Positions 1 through 6,293 of a stretch of 29,642 bases of DNA are shown piece by piece. Under the pieces are notes generated by a model. It was given only the letters and a program-made list of their open reading frames with translations, was not told the DNA's origin and made no database searches. Source of the DNA: a virus. The DNA is taken from positions 1-29,642 of the IMG/VR virus record IMGVR_UViG_3300009285_001913. One strand, 5' to 3'. Made by a program: the position numbers and the translations under genes. Positions within the stretch are counted from its first letter, which is position 1, and each line of letters begins with the position of its first letter.

Positions 1-102
1 ATGTCGGAGGCGCAGCTTGGCGCCATGGGCATCCAGGGCGACGAAGCGAAGGCGTATTGGGCCGAAAGGCTCGGCGTAGCGGCGGGAACGGAAGGAGCCT
101 GA
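1..102 (+). CDS. Short ORF or 3' end of a gene cut by the window start
   Basis: An open frame runs from the first base to a TGA at 100-102 and encodes 33 residues, starting MSEAQLGAMGIQGDEAK. An ATG happens to sit at base 1, so this may be a complete small gene, but the frame may equally continue upstream. I do not recognise the product. It has no membrane segment and no cysteine motif. It ends three bases before the next start, and a GGAG-type ribosome site for the next gene lies inside its last codons, which fits a tightly packed phage operon. Confidence 0.4.
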   Translation: MSEAQLGAMGIQGDEAKAYWAERLGVAAGTEGA

Positions 103-105
103 AAA

Positions 106-531
106 ATGGAGGCGTTTCTCACGATGGCCGCATTGGGCTTGGCGATCATGTTCATCGCGTCCGGCGCCAAGTCGCTCGATCGCAGGGATCCATCCGGGCC
201 GTCAGATCGGGACTACCACGAATGGGGGTGCTCTCTGATGAAGGACAGTGTTTCGGGATGCGATTGCCATGCAATCATTTACCCCGAAAACAGCGGCATG
301 AGGAAAGACGAAAACGGCGAATGGGTTTTGAAGGAGTGGGCGCGGGCGCGGCGGACGGAACACGGCTACGAGAACACGGCCGAATGCACCGAGCGGAGGC
401 GCCAACAACGGTTACGGACGGCGCAGATGGAAACGCGGATGGCGGAGATCGAGGCAAAGAGGCGCCACCGCTGGCTGGGGTGGATGTTCCGGCTCTGGTA
501 CGGGTCTGGAAAGCCGAAGTGGATCTATTGA
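106..531 (+). CDS. Membrane-anchored small protein, unknown
   Basis: 141 residues. Residues about 3-21 are a hydrophobic stretch (MAALGLAIMFIASGAK) that looks like a signal anchor. A short cysteine patch follows around residues 42-54 (WGCSLMKDSVSGCDCHAI), then a charged, helical Arg/Glu-rich region, and the protein ends in an aromatic tail (WLGWMFRLWYG). The start is chosen because a GGAG-like site at about 91-97 precedes the ATG and the frame gives a sensible membrane segment; the overlapping frame 57-560 gives a low-complexity Arg/Gly product and is treated as a shadow. Family and function are unknown. A Cys-rich segment beyond a membrane anchor could be periplasmic, but that is a guess. 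Confidence 0.6.
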   Translation: MEAFLTMAALGLAIMFIASGAKSLDRRDPSGPSDRDYHEWGCSLMKDSVSGCDCHAIIYPENSGMRKDENGEWVLKEWARARRTEHGYENTAECTERRRQQRLRTAQMETRMAEIEAKRRHRWLGWMFRLWYGSGKPKWIY

Positions 532-534
532 GGG

Positions 535-568
535 ACAAGGACGGGGAGAAGCTGGAATGACGACCGAG
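535..568 (+). repeat. 34-bp exact direct repeat, copy 1
   Basis: This segment is identical base for base to 1238-1271. It holds a Shine-Dalgarno-like GGGGAG, the codons for EKLE plus TGA in one frame, and the overlapping ATG with the first codons (MTTE) of the next gene. In this copy the EKLE-stop frame belongs to no real gene, because the upstream gene stops at 531. Confidence 0.9.
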
Positions 569-733
569 GACGAAGCCAGGAAACGATGGTGCCCATTCGC
601 GAGGGTCGGGACGACGACCACCGACGAAAGGCTTGCCGTCGCGCTCAACCGCGTGGAAAACACAGGGGGGATCGTCTTGAATCCGTTTGCGGCCCGATGC
701 ATCGCCTCCGACTGCATGGCGTGGCGGTGGTAA
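557..733 (+). CDS. Small phage Cys protein, ends at a premature TAA
   Basis: 58 codons from an ATG inside the direct repeat, starting MTTEDEARKRWCPFARV and ending CIASDCMAWRW. This pattern (WCPFARV near the start, CIASDCMAWRW later) recalls a common small phage protein family of unknown role that normally continues with a tail ending in a GYCGLA-like motif. Here a TAA at 731-733 follows directly after the WRW. The same frame then stays open for 26 more residues, including GYCGLARRVGG, to a TGA at 812-814. The family resemblance is from memory; the sequence facts are direct. The cysteines (C12, C51, C56, and one in the tail) could bind a metal. Confidence 0.7.
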   Translation: MTTEDEARKRWCPFARVGTTTTDERLAVALNRVENTGGIVLNPFAARCIASDCMAWRW

Positions 734-814
734 GATGGGCCAATTGGCGAATTTCAGCGGCCGGAAACGTTCAAGATGGGCTACTGCGGACTGGCGCGGA
801 GGGTCGGCGGATGA
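734..814 (+). pseudogene. In-frame continuation of the 557 gene beyond the TAA
   Basis: Directly after the TAA the same frame encodes DGPIGEFQRPETFKMGYCGL and a short Arg/Gly end, then TGA. The tail carries the GYCGLA motif expected at the C terminus of this family, and its TGA overlaps the ATG of the following gene as ATGA, the junction style used throughout this genome. It therefore looks like the true C terminus, separated by a nonsense mutation, a sequencing error, or a stop codon that is read through. Confidence 0.65.
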
Positions 815-1263
815 AGACCAACAAGGAAACATACTACGACGCGAACGAGGATGCTGCGGCGTGGGAAATGTCGCAGCACGGGCATCGCATCGTCTACGAC
901 CGCAAGGGGCGGTCGCGGAACGTCTATGGAATAACGACGCTTGGTCCGCTTGTCTCGTGCGACGATTGCGACAGGTCGTTCTCCTCCAAAACCGGCCCCG
1001 ACTATCTTCCGGAAATCGTGCATGCGGTAATCGGAGACGTTCGCCGGGGCCGGCTGAGATTCTGCAAGGACTGCATCCGCTACGAACCGAATAGGGGAAT
1101 TTCCAGCATGGACGAATGCACCGTGCCATTCCTGGACTTGGTGACCGGCAAATCCTGCGGGCGCAACGCCACATGCCACAATCACCGCGCCCCAGGCGGA
1201 GCGTGTGGCCCGGAAGGCTTGTTCTGGGAGGCAACGAACAAGGACGGGGAGAAGCTGGAATGA
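811..1263 (+). CDS. Cysteine-pair protein, unknown (zinc-ribbon-like)
   Basis: 150 residues from the ATG that overlaps the TGA at 812-814, starting MKTNKETYYDANEDAAAWEM. Cysteine pairs occur as CDDC (about residue 50) and CKDC (about residue 88), with more Cys and His further on (DECTVPF, GKSCGRNATCHNH, GGACG). This spacing suggests one or two zinc-binding knuckles. The frame is also open back to 586, but that part overlaps the 557 gene and is Arg-rich and shadow-like, so the ATG at 811 is preferred. Its last residues (KDGEKLE) are encoded by the second copy of the direct repeat, and its TGA overlaps the next ATG. Function unknown; zinc binding is inferred from spacing only. Confidence 0.65.
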   Translation: MKTNKETYYDANEDAAAWEMSQHGHRIVYDRKGRSRNVYGITTLGPLVSCDDCDRSFSSKTGPDYLPEIVHAVIGDVRRGRLRFCKDCIRYEPNRGISSMDECTVPFLDLVTGKSCGRNATCHNHRAPGGACGPEGLFWEATNKDGEKLE

Positions 1264-1271
1264 CGACCGAG
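1238..1271 (+). repeat. 34-bp exact direct repeat, copy 2
   Basis: Identical to 535-568. In this copy the EKLE-TGA codons are the true C terminus of the 811 gene, and the overlapping ATG starts the 1260 gene, whose product therefore begins MTTE like that of the 557 gene. Confidence 0.9.
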
Positions 1272-1592
1272 AAAAGCCTGGCCGAGAGAGACCGTCCACA
1301 TCGACTGACCGCGGTCGATGTGCGGCGCCTTTGTTACGGAAAAGGCATCCAGTGTCCGATGTGCGGAAGCCCCGGCGGAGCGTTTGCGAGTGAAGCCTAT
1401 TCGTTTCATTGTGGCGCTAAGGTATTTCGGCGGGGCGGCGGGTTTCTTTATCCAGATGGCAGCGACTATGGTCCATGGATTTGGGAATGCCGCTGCACAG
1501 CAAAGGGCGCCGCCAGGAAATACGAGCGGAGGAAGATGCTCCAGCGCCAGATCGACGTTCTTGAGCGTAAGCTGGGGAGCATCGGGGAGTAA
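1260..1592 (+). CDS. Small zinc-ribbon-like protein, unknown
   Basis: 110 residues starting MTTEKSLAERDRPHRLTAVD. A CPMCGSPG knuckle near residue 37, a later HCGAK and a CRC in the middle suggest a zinc ribbon. The last third (RKYERRKMLQRQIDVLERKLG) is a likely amphipathic helix or coiled coil. The start is the ATG in the direct repeat, overlapping the previous stop as ATGA; the longer frame from 1116 would overlap the 811 gene almost entirely. It is the third small Cys-rich gene in a row. A nucleic-acid-binding or transcription-modulating role is possible, but nothing in the sequence proves it. Confidence 0.65.
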   Translation: MTTEKSLAERDRPHRLTAVDVRRLCYGKGIQCPMCGSPGGAFASEAYSFHCGAKVFRRGGGFLYPDGSDYGPWIWECRCTAKGAARKYERRKMLQRQIDVLERKLGSIGE

Positions 1593-1673
1593 ATGGCGGA
1601 TGATGCCGCCCGCCGCCAACTGTTTCGCAGGACGCACCAATGCCATGGGCGGGCCTATGAGCGATTACGGTAA
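1593..1673 (+). CDS. Possible 26-residue micro-ORF
   Basis: The ATG follows the previous TAA without a gap and has GGGGAG a few bases upstream, a better ribosome site than that of the next gene. It encodes MADDAARRQLFRRTHQCHGR plus a short Arg-rich end, and stops at 1671-1673, overlapping the next gene by 17 bases. It is very basic and too short to classify. It may serve only to bring ribosomes to the 1657 start. Confidence 0.3.
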   Translation: MADDAARRQLFRRTHQCHGRAYERLR

Positions 1674-2430
1674 CACGGAGAACGTCGTCCGGCGCCGATC
1701 TATATTTCCGACAGTCCGGTTGCGCCGCCCCGGCGGCCTGCGCGGGTGGCGGAGCCTCATTCGGGTGGAACACGATGGAATCGATGTTCGAGTAGCAGTC
1801 CATAGATTTCCGAATCCGCAATCGGCCGGCGCGATAATATTTATGACAACTGGGGATTTCGGCCGAATCGTACGGCTCATGGGATGGATCGTTTATTTTG
1901 GTGAAGATATCCTTTGCAAGCTCGACCATAAGCCGGACGACGGCGAGATACGGAGTTATTTCAGGCAATGGTGGGCACGCCTGCCACGACCGAAATCAAG
2001 ACCGGCCCCGGATCATTTGGGGTGGCGGCATTGGCGATGGGAATCGGGTCGGAAGCTTCTCGTTTCTCCAGCATATCCAGCCATTTGGATTGATGGAGAA
2101 TTGCGCTGTGACAGGCCAATCGACATGACGACGCCGGAACCTGATGGCGAGTATGGGATTCATGCCTATCTTCTGCCGCGCTACCCCAAATTAATCGCGG
2201 GTGATTGGCGCAATGATGGCGGATCGCAAACAATATGGGGCGTTGTCGAGCGGCTTGGCGATTCCGTCGTTGGAGAGAAAGGGTGGCGCGCGGAATGGGT
2301 CATCATCAGGGAGCTTCATGTTCCGCCCACCGTCATTGAAGATGTATCCGCCGCCTATCCACACATCCCCATGTACGAAACACCCCGTCTCTTGCCTACC
2401 CTGTCGCCGTCATTCCTGGAAGGAGACTGA
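1657..2430 (+). CDS. Hypothetical protein with an EYGIHAY / GWRAEW-type domain
   Basis: 257 residues, starting MSDYGNTENVVRRRSIFPTV. The middle has a moderately hydrophobic part (GRIVRLMGWIVYFGEDILCK), then an Arg/Trp-rich stretch. The C-terminal half contains GEYGIHAYLLPRYPK, TIWGVVERLGDSVVGEKGWR, AEWVIIRELHVPP and PHIPMYETPRLL. This layout (a GIHA strand, a WG-V strand, then a GYRAE strand ending in a proline-rich tail) recalls a widespread hypothetical family in phages and actinobacteria; the match is from memory. The frame is open from 1318, but that part overlaps the 1260 gene, so the start is set at 1657 (1645 is an alternative). The GC content of the gene looks lower than that of its neighbours. 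Confidence 0.6.
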   Translation: MSDYGNTENVVRRRSIFPTVRLRRPGGLRGWRSLIRVEHDGIDVRVAVHRFPNPQSAGAIIFMTTGDFGRIVRLMGWIVYFGEDILCKLDHKPDDGEIRSYFRQWWARLPRPKSRPAPDHLGWRHWRWESGRKLLVSPAYPAIWIDGELRCDRPIDMTTPEPDGEYGIHAYLLPRYPKLIAGDWRNDGGSQTIWGVVERLGDSVVGEKGWRAEWVIIRELHVPPTVIEDVSAAYPHIPMYETPRLLPTLSPSFLEGD

Positions 2431-2431
2431 C

Positions 2432-2578
2432 GTGGATATTGGAAAGATCGTGAAGCGAGAAACCAGAACAATCGTGCCGGACTGGCAGAAGTCGGTGCCA
2501 ATGAAGATAGCGCCCGAGCCGGTCCGGAAAGCACCTGAGCCTGCGCGGGCGCCGCAGAAGGAGCTTGAGCCGGCCTGA
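2432..2578 (+). CDS. 48-residue Pro/Ala/Lys-rich protein, GTG start
   Basis: A good ribosome site (AAGGAG at 2420-2425, inside the end of the previous gene) stands seven bases before a GTG. The product starts (M)DIGKIVKRETRTIVPDWQ and ends in a Pro-Glu-Lys-Ala run (KAPEPARAPQKELEPA), so the second half is probably disordered. The longer frame from 2201 lies inside the previous gene and is not used. Function unknown. Confidence 0.55.
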   Translation: MDIGKIVKRETRTIVPDWQKSVPMKIAPEPVRKAPEPARAPQKELEPA

Positions 2579-2593
2579 CAAATTCCAAACACA

Positions 2594-2614
2594 CAACAAT
2601 CTCGCCGATTGTTG
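2594..2614 (+). promoter_or_regulatory. Inverted repeat, 8-bp arms, 5-nt loop
   Basis: CAACAATC, a TCGCC spacer, then GATTGTTG: a perfect inverted repeat just after the 2432 gene and before the NusG-like gene. No T-run follows, so it is a poor intrinsic terminator. A protein-binding site or an RNA hairpin is more likely. The half-site ACAATC recurs in an inverted repeat before the capsid gene (17326-17350). Confidence 0.5.
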
Positions 2615-2618
2615 CCCG

Positions 2619-2648
2619 TTGACGAACGATCACCACATGTGGTATTGC
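2619..2648 (+). promoter_or_regulatory. Weak sigma70-like promoter candidate with palindrome in the spacer
   Basis: TTGACG at 2619-2624 is a good -35 match. The best -10 is TATTGC at 2643-2648 with an 18-base spacer, which is weak. The 12-bp perfect palindrome ACCACATGTGGT (2632-2643) fills the end of the spacer, where a repressor or activator could bind. Confidence 0.3.
2632..2643. promoter_or_regulatory. 12-bp perfect palindrome, operator candidate
   Basis: ACCACATGTGGT is its own reverse complement. It lies in the 77-base gap before the NusG-like gene, between the -35 and -10 candidates. An operator role is inferred from position and symmetry only. Confidence 0.4.
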
Positions 2649-2655
2649 CGTTCCC

Positions 2656-3165
2656 GTGAGAACGGAGGCGACCGGAACGACCGAGGCGCCGTGCGGTAGC
2701 TTTTCGCTCCGCTGGATCGCGGTCTTCTCCAAGCCGCGCGAGGAACGTCGCGCGGCGGCGGCGCTGGCGGAGCAGGGATACCCAGTCTATCTGCCAACCA
2801 CGCCGGACGACCGGCCCCTTTTCCCAAGATACCTTTTCGCCGAGTGCGCCGCGACCGTGGCCGCGGCCCCCATCCGTTCGACGCGGGGCGTATCGGCGAT
2901 CCTGATGGACGGAGGCGGAAGGCCGCTTCACGTCGACGCGGAGACGATCGGACGTGTGCGTGACATCGAGCGCGAGGCGATGACCGAAGAGATGGCGCCG
3001 AAGGGGCCGCGGCCGGGCCAGCGGGTGCGGATATCCGAAGGCCCGTTGACAGGGGCGAGCGGGCTTTTGCAGATGGCCGGGGAGCGGCGCGTGATCGTGC
3101 TGCTGGACATGCTCGGCCGGCAATCGCGGGCGCAGATTGGCGCCAGCATGATCGAGCCGATCTGA
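2656..3165 (+). CDS. NusG/RfaH-family transcription elongation or antitermination protein
   Basis: 169 residues. NusG paralogues bind RNA polymerase through an N-terminal NGN domain and keep it elongating or antiterminating. NGN features: LRWIAVFSKPREERRAAAAL (residues 18-37), GYPVYLP (41-47), PLFPRYLFAEC (54-64) and a STRGVSAIL strand. A KOW-type C-terminal domain starts at about 117 (GPRPGQRVRISEGPLTGASG) and ends with a beta strand (RRVIVLLDMLGR). The length matches NusG specialised paralogues. The start is a GTG at 2656, which lies in the loop of a 6-bp-arm hairpin (2648-2665); no ATG is available in this frame. It precedes the terminase and sugar genes, so it may be the regulator of this long operon, as RfaH and LoaP are for polysaccharide operons. 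That role is inferred. Confidence 0.85.
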   Translation: MRTEATGTTEAPCGSFSLRWIAVFSKPREERRAAAALAEQGYPVYLPTTPDDRPLFPRYLFAECAATVAAAPIRSTRGVSAILMDGGGRPLHVDAETIGRVRDIEREAMTEEMAPKGPRPGQRVRISEGPLTGASGLLQMAGERRVIVLLDMLGRQSRAQIGASMIEPI

Positions 3166-3167
3166 AA

Positions 3168-3692
3168 ATGTCGAATCTCCATAAGAAAAGCGAGCGCGTG
3201 CGGCGCCTCCAGAGGGTGTTCGTCGAGACGCTCAGGGAAACGGGGATCATCAAGGCCGCGTGCGAAAAGACCGGCATCCACCGCAAGACCTACCTCCAAT
3301 GGCTGCGCCGGTACGAGGATTTCCGGCTGGCGAAGGAAGAGGCCATCGAGGACTCGCTCGACAGCCTTGAGCGGGAGGCGTGGCGCCGCGCCAAGGGATA
3401 TGACAAGGAAGTCATCTATCGCGGGGAGCCGACCGGAAAGACGTACAAGGAATACAGCGACAACCTGATCATGTTCCTGTTGAAGGGCAGGCGCCGGGAC
3501 GTGTTCGGAGACCGTCAGGAAATCACCGGCGACAAGGGCGCCCCGCTGCTCGCCAACAACCAGGACCGGGTGGACCTCGCCCGCCGGCTGCTCTACATCC
3601 TGAACAAGGGGGCCGCCGAGACGAAGGCCGATCGGGCGACGCCCGTGGATGCGGTGGTCCTGGATCAGGACGGCCCGGGGGGCGATCGATGA
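3168..3692 (+). CDS. terS: Terminase small subunit (DNA-packaging recognition)
   Basis: 174 residues. Small terminases recognise the packaging site and load the large subunit. The N-terminal half contains a helix-turn-helix (ETGIIKAACEKTGIHRKTYL, then QWLRRYEDF), followed by EEAIEDSLDSLEREAWRRA, a GxPTGKTYKEYSDNLIMFLL segment and LKGRRRDVFGDR, the typical order for phage small terminases of this type. The C terminus is Asp/Arg-rich and probably flexible. The start is two bases after the NusG-like stop, and the stop overlaps the next ATG (ATGA). Unusually, the large subunit is about 7 kb further on, with a sugar cassette between. Confidence 0.85.
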   Translation: MSNLHKKSERVRRLQRVFVETLRETGIIKAACEKTGIHRKTYLQWLRRYEDFRLAKEEAIEDSLDSLEREAWRRAKGYDKEVIYRGEPTGKTYKEYSDNLIMFLLKGRRRDVFGDRQEITGDKGAPLLANNQDRVDLARRLLYILNKGAAETKADRATPVDAVVLDQDGPGGDR

Positions 3693-4741
3693 CCATGCGG
3701 GCATGGCGGGCGATGGTCGTCCATCCATACGCGCCCGTATCGGCCGCGCTGCCGATCCTGGACGCGCATCAGATCGCGCTCGTGATTCGGGATCACGACG
3801 AAACCCTTCTCGGCACAATCACGGACGGCGATGTCCGCAGGGCGCTTCTCGCCGGCAACGGCGTGGATGTCCAGGCCGAGATCGTGATGCGCCGCCATCC
3901 GGTCGTCACGGGACCGGACGCGACCGACGAAGACGCCCTCGCGCTGATGCGGAGCGAGAAGGTGCGCCGCGTTCCCGTCGTCGATCGCGGGCGCCTGCTC
4001 GGCGTGCGTTTCCTGGAGGACCTGACGGAATCGGCGCCGCTTCCCAATCTGGCGGTCGTGATGGCCGGCGGACGCGGCGAGCGGTTGCGCCCGCTGACGG
4101 ACAAGATGCCCAAGCCGCTGGTCTACGTAGGCCCCGGCCCCATCCTCGACACCATCGTCGATGGGCTGGCGCGGGCTGGGTTCAGCCGCGTGTGTTTCGT
4201 GCTCCGCTATCTGGGCGGCAAGATCAGGAAGCGGTATGGGCGTGGCGCTCACGGCGTCGAATTCTCTTACGTGACCGAGGATCGTCCGCTCGGGACCGCC
4301 GGCGGGCTCGCGTTCGTGCAGGGGGCGTGCGGGCACCCGATGCTGGTCACGAACGGCGACGTGCTGACACGCTGCGATTACCGCGCACTCATGGAGTTCC
4401 ACGGCGAAGCGCACATGACGGTGGCGATCACGGATTCGGAAATTGAGGTTCCGTTCGGCGTGCCGACGATCGTCAAAGACGAAATAACCGACTTTCAGGA
4501 AAAGCCGACGCTCTCGTTCCCCGTGGCCGCCGGCATCTACGTCGTCAATCCGGCGGTCGTGACGCAATGGCTGGCGCCGGGCGCGGTCATGGACATGCCG
4601 GACCTGATCCGGAAGGCCATCGGCATCGGAAGCACGGTCCGCGCGTTTCCGATCCACGAATACTGGACCGACATCGGCCGCCCCAACGACCTGGCCAAGG
4701 CGCGCGACGAATATGGGGTGCGGTTCGGAGACGGGACGTGA
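3689..4741 (+). CDS. CBS-domain sugar-1-phosphate nucleotidyltransferase (PtmE-like)
   Basis: 350 residues. Expected to join a sugar-1-phosphate to an NTP to give an NDP-sugar in the cytosol. Two CBS repeats span residues about 10-115 (IALVIRDHDETLLGTITDGD; RRVPVVDRGRLLGV). The nucleotidyltransferase domain has VVMAGGRGERLRPLTDKMPK (123-142), a conserved LGTAGGL (201-207), the metal-site TNGDV (221-225), EKP (271-273) and WTDIGRP (326-332). This CBS plus NTP_transferase architecture is that of Campylobacter PtmE, the GlcN-1-phosphate guanylyltransferase of legionaminic acid synthesis, and of related surface-sugar enzymes; the exact substrate cannot be read here. All catalytic motifs look intact. 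It overlaps its neighbours as ATGA upstream and GTGA downstream. Confidence 0.85.
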   Translation: MTMRAWRAMVVHPYAPVSAALPILDAHQIALVIRDHDETLLGTITDGDVRRALLAGNGVDVQAEIVMRRHPVVTGPDATDEDALALMRSEKVRRVPVVDRGRLLGVRFLEDLTESAPLPNLAVVMAGGRGERLRPLTDKMPKPLVYVGPGPILDTIVDGLARAGFSRVCFVLRYLGGKIRKRYGRGAHGVEFSYVTEDRPLGTAGGLAFVQGACGHPMLVTNGDVLTRCDYRALMEFHGEAHMTVAITDSEIEVPFGVPTIVKDEITDFQEKPTLSFPVAAGIYVVNPAVVTQWLAPGAVMDMPDLIRKAIGIGSTVRAFPIHEYWTDIGRPNDLAKARDEYGVRFGDGT

Positions 4742-4983
4742 TCGATCCACGAGATCGTCCAGACCCACATTGGATGGAATTGCACACGACCAAGCTGATC
4801 GCCGCATGGCGGCGGGGGCTTGCCGAAAACGGGTCTCTGTGGTTCCCAGACGGTTTTGAGGCACTGGCGCGGGGGAACCCATGGTCGTTTGTCGAAAGGG
4901 CGTTCCTGGCCCTTCTGGACGGCGGTGAAATCCGCCAGGACAACACCGATCCGCATGTCTGGATCCGTGTGGATATGGCATGA
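4738..4983 (+). CDS. 81-residue protein in the sugar cassette, unknown
   Basis: Starts at a GTG that overlaps the previous TGA (GTGA) and ends in ATGA with the amidotransferase start. The protein begins (M)IDPRDRPDPHWMELHTTKLI and contains WRRGLAENGSLWFPDGFEAL, NPWSFVERAFLALLDGGEI and a DPHVWIRVDMA end. It is a compact, probably soluble alpha/beta protein with several Trp residues. No known family comes to mind. The tight overlap on both sides means it is co-translated with the sugar enzymes, but it may be an ordinary phage gene rather than part of the pathway. ATG at 4774 (WMEL) is a possible later start. Confidence 0.6.
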   Translation: MIDPRDRPDPHWMELHTTKLIAAWRRGLAENGSLWFPDGFEALARGNPWSFVERAFLALLDGGEIRQDNTDPHVWIRVDMA

Positions 4984-6293
4984 TCACCCTCGAGCAGCGC
5001 ATCGCCCGCCACCAGGAGACGCAGCCGTCCCCAACACCCGATCTGCTCTGGCCGCAAGAGGTCGAGAGCCGCCTGCGGGATGAAGCGTGGAACATGGACG
5101 AGCAGGAGTTGCCGTCCAAGGTCATTTTCTGCAAACGGTGTGTGGTGTCGAACCAGCGCCCGCGCATCGTGTTCGACGACGAAGGCATTTGCTCCGCGTG
5201 TCGGTATGCCGAATACAAGGACAAGATGGATCGGCGCGTCCGCGAGCAGCAATTCCGCGAGATGTTGGAGCGCCACCGCCGGCCGACCGGATACGACGTG
5301 ATCGTGCCGTGCTCCGGCGGCAAGGATTCGTCGATGGTCGCGCATCGGCTCAAGCACGATTACGACATGCATCCGCTGTGCGTGAAATGGGCGCCGTTCG
5401 CCTATACCGATGTCGGGTTACGGAATTTCCAGTCCTTCGTCCACGCCGGGTTCGACGTTCTCGTGGCGTGGCCGAACGGGAACATCCACCGCAAACTTTC
5501 GCGGCTGGCGTTCGAGTATCTGGGCGACGCATGGCAGCCGTTCACGTTCGGCCAGCTTTGCTATCCGATGCAGATGGCGCGGCGGTTTGGCATCAGTCTC
5601 GTCATGTTCGGCGAGAATGGCGAGGCCGAATACGGCGGCGACCCGGCAGCGAACGACAAGCCGTGCTGGGACTACGCCGATTGGGACCGCGTGTACCTCA
5701 AGGGCGCAAACGTCGACAGGCTGGTTGAGATCGGCACGCAATTGGGCGCGATCTCCGGCGCCGAGAAGAGGGACGTGAGCGAGTTCTATCGGATGCCGCC
5801 GGCCGCGCGGGACATCGAGTTCCATTGGTTCGGCTACTACCACCATTGGACGCCGCAAGAGAACTACATGTATGCCTGCGAGCATACGAGCTTCGAGTGC
5901 AATCCGGGGCGCTCGGAAGGCACCTACTCGAAGTATGCGTCCCTGGACGATCGGTTCGACGGCCTGCACTACTACATGGCGTTCATCAAGTTCGGCATCG
6001 GCCGCTGCACTTCGGACGCCGCGCACGAAATCCGCGACAGGCACATCACGCGGGACGAAGCCATTGCGCTGGTAACCCGCTTCGACGGCGAATTTCCGAA
6101 GAAGCATTTCCACGAGTTCTTGGTCTACCTCGGGATGGACGAGGATCGGTTCTGGCAGGTGGTGGACCGTTGGCGCCGCCCGCACATCTGGCACCACCGC
6201 ACGGAGCCGGGGCATCTGGTCGGCGAATGGCACCTGAACGAGCCGATATGGAAGGGATGGAAGCCGCCGCAGTCACCGCCGCCGATCGCATGA
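4980..6293 (+). CDS. N-acetyl sugar amidotransferase (WbpG/PseA/PtmG-like)
   Basis: 437 residues. The family converts an acetamido group on an activated or free sugar into an acetamidino group, using ammonia from glutamine. A four-Cys zinc-type motif is formed by FCKRCVVSNQRPRI and GICSAC (C51, C54, C71, C74). The PP-loop ATP site PCSGGKDSSM covers about 110-119. The C-terminal part has the family blocks SFECNPGRSEGTYSKYASLD, FIKFGIGRCTSDAAHEIRDR and FPKKHFHEFLVYLGM. Length and block order fit full-length WbpG/PseA proteins, so it looks intact. In Campylobacter the homologues PseA and PtmG modify pseudaminic or legionaminic acid. The glutaminase partner (HisH-like) is not seen in this window, so ammonia may come from a host enzyme. 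ATGA overlaps on both sides. Confidence 0.9.
   Translation: MITLEQRIARHQETQPSPTPDLLWPQEVESRLRDEAWNMDEQELPSKVIFCKRCVVSNQRPRIVFDDEGICSACRYAEYKDKMDRRVREQQFREMLERHRRPTGYDVIVPCSGGKDSSMVAHRLKHDYDMHPLCVKWAPFAYTDVGLRNFQSFVHAGFDVLVAWPNGNIHRKLSRLAFEYLGDAWQPFTFGQLCYPMQMARRFGISLVMFGENGEAEYGGDPAANDKPCWDYADWDRVYLKGANVDRLVEIGTQLGAISGAEKRDVSEFYRMPPAARDIEFHWFGYYHHWTPQENYMYACEHTSFECNPGRSEGTYSKYASLDDRFDGLHYYMAFIKFGIGRCTSDAAHEIRDRHITRDEAIALVTRFDGEFPKKHFHEFLVYLGMDEDRFWQVVDRWRRPHIWHHRTEPGHLVGEWHLNEPIWKGWKPPQSPPPIA

Noticed and set aside
586-810. N-terminal extension of the 811 gene
   Set aside because: The extra 75 residues are Arg/His-rich, overlap the 557 gene, and the ATG at 811 forms an ATGA joint.
275-1234. 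Long reverse-strand open frame over the small-gene region
   Set aside because: Arg/Pro/Ser-rich composition typical of antisense of GC-rich genes; it runs across several convincing forward genes and has no domain.
1318-1656. N-terminal extension of the 1657 gene
   Set aside because: It overlaps the zinc-ribbon-like 1260 gene in another frame and reads as shadow sequence.
2594-2614. Intrinsic terminator after the 2432 gene
   Set aside because: The hairpin is AT-rich in its arms and no T-run follows, so it was listed as a regulatory inverted repeat instead.
3665-5353. 562-codon reverse-strand open frame under the nucleotidyltransferase and amidotransferase
   Set aside because: Its product is His/Arg/Asp-rich low-complexity shadow sequence, and both forward genes carry full catalytic motifs.
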